Made by a program: the position numbers and the translations under genes. Positions 61,153 through 64,000 of a stretch of 64,000 bases of DNA are shown one piece after another (positions within the stretch are counted from its first letter, which is position 1; each line of letters begins with the position of its first letter). This DNA is from Methylobacterium sp. J-067. Lineage in GTDB: Bacteria; Pseudomonadota; Alphaproteobacteria; Rhizobiales; Beijerinckiaceae. The stretch is from positions 1-64,000 of the forward strand of contig NZ_JAKSXZ010000097.1 in NCBI RefSeq assembly GCF_022829465.1, in the 5' to 3' direction. The notes under the pieces were generated by a model. It was not told the origin of the DNA and made no database searches. It worked only from the letters and a program-made list of their open reading frames with translations.

Positions 61153-62091
61153 CTATTCCTTCACGGCGCCGGTCAGCGCGGACACGTAATATTCCACGAA
61201 GAACGAGTAGAGGATCACCAGCGGCAGCGAGCCGAGCAGCGCGCCGGCCATCAGCGAGCCCCACTTGTAGACGTCGCCGTCCACGAACTCGCTCACCACG
61301 GCGATGGGCACCGTCTTGTTCTGCGTCGAGGACAGGAAGGTCAGGGCGTAGATGAACTCGTTCCAGCAGAGCGTCAGCGAAAAGATGCCGGCCGAGATCA
61401 GCCCGGGGAAGGCCAGCGGCAGGATGATCTTGGTAAGGATCTGCCAGCGGCTCGCGCCGTCCATGAGGGCGCATTCCTCCAACTCGTAGGGGATGGTCTT
61501 GAAGTAGCCCATCAGCAGCCACGTCGAAAACGGGATCAGGATCGTCGGATAGGCGAGGATCAGGGCGATGGGCGAGTCGAACAGGCCGTAGGCCTGGATG
61601 ATCGTGGCGAGCGGAATGAACAGGATCGAAGGGGGCACGAGGTAGGCGAGGAAGATCGCCGCGCCGACCCAGCCCGCACCCCGGAAGCGGACCCGCACGC
61701 AGGCATAGGCCGCGAGCACGCTGGCGAAGAGCGACAGCATTGTCGCCAGAACCGACACGTACATCGTGTTCCAGAGCCAGCGGGGATATTGTGTCTCGAA
61801 CAGCAGCTTGTGGATGTGCTTGAAGGTCGGGTCCACCACCCAGAACGGGTTGAACCGCTCCATGTCGATCAGCTGCTCGTCCGGTTTGATGGCGGTGAGC
61901 GCCATCCAGTAGAACGGGAACAGGAGCACCGCGAGGATGACGAGGAGCGGCAGGTAGGTTGTCACAAGCCGCCGGGGCAGGCGCTCCAGATAGGCCATGC
62001 CCTCCGAATTGTCGGTGATCCCCGCCGGCCTTGCCTCCATGACGGGGTTGAGGCGCGGGTCGGCATGGGCGGGCGGTGCGGGCGCGCTCAT
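61153..62091 (-). CDS. Sugar-type ABC importer permease (MalG-like)
   Basis: A 312-residue inner-membrane permease. After a 40-residue polar start six helices follow, and the EAA loop reads LEECALMDGASRWQILTKII. The end YVSALTGAVKE is usual for such permeases. ATG 62091 overlaps the stop of the partner permease (ATGA). Substrate unknown; carbohydrate or polyol importers have this composition. No ATPase gene lies downstream within the window. Confidence 0.85.
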   Translation of the reverse strand: MSAPAPPAHADPRLNPVMEARPAGITDNSEGMAYLERLPRRLVTTYLPLLVILAVLLFPFYWMALTAIKPDEQLIDMERFNPFWVVDPTFKHIHKLLFETQYPRWLWNTMYVSVLATMLSLFASVLAAYACVRVRFRGAGWVGAAIFLAYLVPPSILFIPLATIIQAYGLFDSPIALILAYPTILIPFSTWLLMGYFKTIPYELEECALMDGASRWQILTKIILPLAFPGLISAGIFSLTLCWNEFIYALTFLSSTQNKTVPIAVVSEFVDGDVYKWGSLMAGALLGSLPLVILYSFFVEYYVSALTGAVKE

Positions 62092-63044
62092 CGGTCGGTT
62101 TCCCCGGACTGCCAGGCCCTGCGCTGAAGGCCGAACCACGAGATGCCAATGGCGGCGAGCAGGAACGGCACCATGGCGGTGGCGATGGCCGCACCCTCGC
62201 CCAGCGTCCCGGAGAGGATGCCGCGCTGGTACGAGAGGGTGGCCATCAGGTGCGTGGCGTTCACCGGCCCGCCGCGCGTCATCGCCCAGATCAACTGGAA
62301 GTCGGTGAAGGTGAACAGCACCGAGAAGGTCATCACCACGGCGATGATCGGGGTGAGCAGCGGCAGGGTGATCCGCGAGAAGATCTGCCAGTTCGAGGCG
62401 CCATCGAGGGTCGCGGCCTCGTAGAGCGAGGGCGAGACGGTCTGCAATCCGGCGAGCAGCGTGATCGCGATGAAGGGCACGCCGCGCCAGATGTTGGCGA
62501 AGATCACGCAGGCGCGGGCCGTGTTGGGATCGCCGAGGAAGTCGATGTTGCCGTCGATGATCCCGAGATGCCGCAGCGACCACGAGATGATCGAGAACTG
62601 GCTGTCGAAGATCCACCAGAACGCGATGGCCGAGAGCACGGTCGGCACCACGAAGGGGATCAGCACGATCGAGCGGATGATCGACTTGAACGGCATGTTC
62701 TTGTTGAGCAGCAGGGCGAGATACAGCCCGACGCCGAACTTCACCACCGAGGCGACGGCGGTGTAGAGGCAGGTGTTGAACACCGACAGCCAGAACACGT
62801 CGTCGTCCCAGAGCCATTCGTAGTTCTCGAGACCGATGAACACGCCCTCGCGGCCGATCCGCGTGTTGGTGAAGGACAGCCAGATGCCCTTCAAAAGCGG
62901 ATAGGCCAGGAACAGGCCGAGGATCAGCGCGGTCGGCAGCATGAACCAGAAGCCCGCCCAGCCCCGGCTCGCCCGAAGGCGGGTCCAGGCCGAGCGGGTC
63001 GGGACCGCGACCGGGGCGGGCCGTGTCAGGGCGGTGTGCGCCAT
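62088..63044 (-). CDS. Sugar-type ABC importer permease (MalF-like)
   Basis: A 318-residue inner-membrane permease with six helices and the EAA loop LYEAATLDGASNWQIFSRIT. It starts 24 bp after the binding-protein stop and overlaps the second permease. The N-terminal helix reads AGFWFMLPTALILGLFLAYP. It belongs with the binding protein in one importer; its ATPase is not in the window. Confidence 0.85.
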   Translation of the reverse strand: MAHTALTRPAPVAVPTRSAWTRLRASRGWAGFWFMLPTALILGLFLAYPLLKGIWLSFTNTRIGREGVFIGLENYEWLWDDDVFWLSVFNTCLYTAVASVVKFGVGLYLALLLNKNMPFKSIIRSIVLIPFVVPTVLSAIAFWWIFDSQFSIISWSLRHLGIIDGNIDFLGDPNTARACVIFANIWRGVPFIAITLLAGLQTVSPSLYEAATLDGASNWQIFSRITLPLLTPIIAVVMTFSVLFTFTDFQLIWAMTRGGPVNATHLMATLSYQRGILSGTLGEGAAIATAMVPFLLAAIGISWFGLQRRAWQSGETDR

Positions 63045-63068
63045 GGTCTCGCCTCCGGCCCTTGGGCG

Positions 63069-64000
63069 TCAGGTGTTGCGGAAGATGCGCTGGGCCGCGC
63101 GCTCGGCGTTCTTGATCGCGGTCTTCACGTCCTCGCGGCCGGTGCAGTGGCTCGCGAACATGTCGACGACGACGAAATCCGCCAGCACCGCCGCGATCCG
63201 CTCGCTCACCGGGGCGAGGCCGCCCGCCGCCAAGGAGCGCCGCCCGGCCTCGGCGAAGACCGCATTCTTCGGGTCGTTCGTCCAGATCGGGTTCTTGGGG
63301 TAGTTCGACAGCGGCTCGCAGAGGTAACCCTGCGCCGCCTCCAGCCACGGCCCGTAATTGGCGGCCTCCATCATGAAACTGATGAAGGCCTTACAGGCGT
63401 TCGGCGCCTTCGAGTATTTGAAGGCCAGGATCGGGAAGGCGAGCTGGAATTCGGTCGGCTTGCCAACGGGGCCGATGGGCCACACCGCGTGGTCCATGTC
63501 CTCGGCGAGCTTCGGGTTGTCCTTCTTGGCGGCGGCGTAGATCGAGATGCCGTTGTTGGTGAGGTAAAGGTCGCCCGCCAGGAACGCCTTGTTGTTCGAG
63601 GAATCGTTCCACGACACCGTGCCCGGCACGAAGGTCTCGTACAGGTTCTTGACGTATTCGAGGGCCTTCGCCGTCTCCGGCGAGTTGATGACGATCTTCT
63701 CGTTGGCGTCCACGAGGTTGGCGCCGTGCGACCACAGCGCCCAATGGCACCATGTGTTGCCGTCGCCCGTGGCGTGGCCCAGCGCGAAGCCCGCGGGGGT
63801 GTTGTTCTTCTTCAGACCCCGGCACAGTTCGAGGAAGCCCCCCGTGTCGGTGGGGAACTTGTCGAACCCGGCCTTCTTCATCGCCGAGATGCGATAGTTC
63901 GGATAGCCGCCGTTGAACGCGACGGGGATGGCGATCCACTTGCCCTTCACCTTGCCGTAGGCTTCCGCCGAGGGGAAGAACGGGCCGTACTTCTTGGCGA
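63069..64000 (-). CDS. Sugar-type ABC importer substrate-binding protein, 5' end outside the window
   Basis: At least 309 residues of an extracellular solute-binding protein of the MalE type are visible; the start lies beyond 64000. Segments include IAIPVAFNGGYPNYRISAMK, VLYGNG-like absent but GHATGDGNTWCHWALWSHGA, AVWPIGPVGKPTEFQLAFPI and NYGPWLEAAQGYL, which fit periplasmic carbohydrate-binding proteins. The visible frame continues unbroken upstream of the Met-like codon at 63950 (KKYGPFFPSAEAYG). It heads the operon with two permeases. Substrate unknown. Confidence 0.85.
   Translation of the reverse strand, partial: AKKYGPFFPSAEAYGKVKGKWIAIPVAFNGGYPNYRISAMKKAGFDKFPTDTGGFLELCRGLKKNNTPAGFALGHATGDGNTWCHWALWSHGANLVDANEKIVINSPETAKALEYVKNLYETFVPGTVSWNDSSNNKAFLAGDLYLTNNGISIYAAAKKDNPKLAEDMDHAVWPIGPVGKPTEFQLAFPILAFKYSKAPNACKAFISFMMEAANYGPWLEAAQGYLCEPLSNYPKNPIWTNDPKNAVFAEAGRRSLAAGGLAPVSERIAAVLADFVVVDMFASHCTGREDVKTAIKNAERAAQRIFRNT

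Noticed and set aside
1..64000. CRISPR arrays, rRNA genes, complete tRNA genes, insertion-sequence transposases
   Set aside because: None was seen: no regular short repeat-spacer series, no rRNA-like sequence, no transposase-like protein in any plausible reading frame.

Overview
The window looks like an accessory or plasmid-like stretch of a high-GC alphaproteobacterium, most probably Methylobacterium or Methylorubrum. Pointers are the strong GC3 bias, the dense set of sensor kinases (a LOV-domain hybrid kinase and a very large HWE kinase), c-di-GMP and chemotaxis proteins, small secreted proteins of the DUF3309 and GCG_CRPN types, and DUF3606. The assignment is an inference from protein families; no rRNA or other species marker is present.

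Region 1 (1-17.5 kb) holds envelope and signalling genes: a decayed receiver-domain remnant, a cation:proton antiporter, an OprB-type porin, a CorA/ZntB-like metal transporter, an AI-2E-family membrane protein, a transglutaminase-like protein, a hybrid histidine kinase, a LOV-PAS hybrid kinase, and a GAF/PAS/HWE kinase directly followed by a single-domain response regulator. Region 2 (17.5-23.2 kb) has a tiny overlapping two-gene operon behind a strong hairpin, a decayed metallophosphoesterase copy, a second antiporter and a run of small secreted proteins. Region 3 (23.7-34 kb) is a c-di-GMP and chemotaxis block: HD-GYP phosphodiesterase, GGDEF cyclase, a chemoreceptor, a hybrid kinase broken by a frameshift in a G7 run, and a chemoreceptor-PilZ fusion coupled to a small exported protein.

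Region 4 (34-43 kb) has two overlapping metallophosphoesterase genes behind a structured leader, then the most interesting locus: a divergent XRE repressor plus ImmA-type peptidase pair facing an operon of patatin-like lipase, metallo-beta-lactamase-fold protein and a single protein carrying E2-like, E1-like and JAB domains, followed by a truncated second MBL-like gene. It resembles a type II CBASS locus (effector lipase, ubiquitin-like conjugation, CapH/CapP-type control), but no CD-NTase and no separate ubiquitin-like protein is visible. Region 5 (43-52 kb) is an integrative element with small unknown genes, HTH proteins, a third metallophosphoesterase and a tyrosine integrase beside a 3' fragment of tRNA-Gly(CCC). 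No intact tRNA-Gly, which should mark the other end, was found in the window.

Region 6 (52-64 kb) looks like ordinary backbone: a CHASE3 chemoreceptor, cytochrome b561, a methyltransferase and an acyl-CoA dehydrogenase-like gene overlapping by 4 bp each, a complete ugpBAEC glycerol-3-phosphate importer, a His-rich exported protein, and a second sugar-type ABC importer (two permeases and a binding protein cut by the window end).
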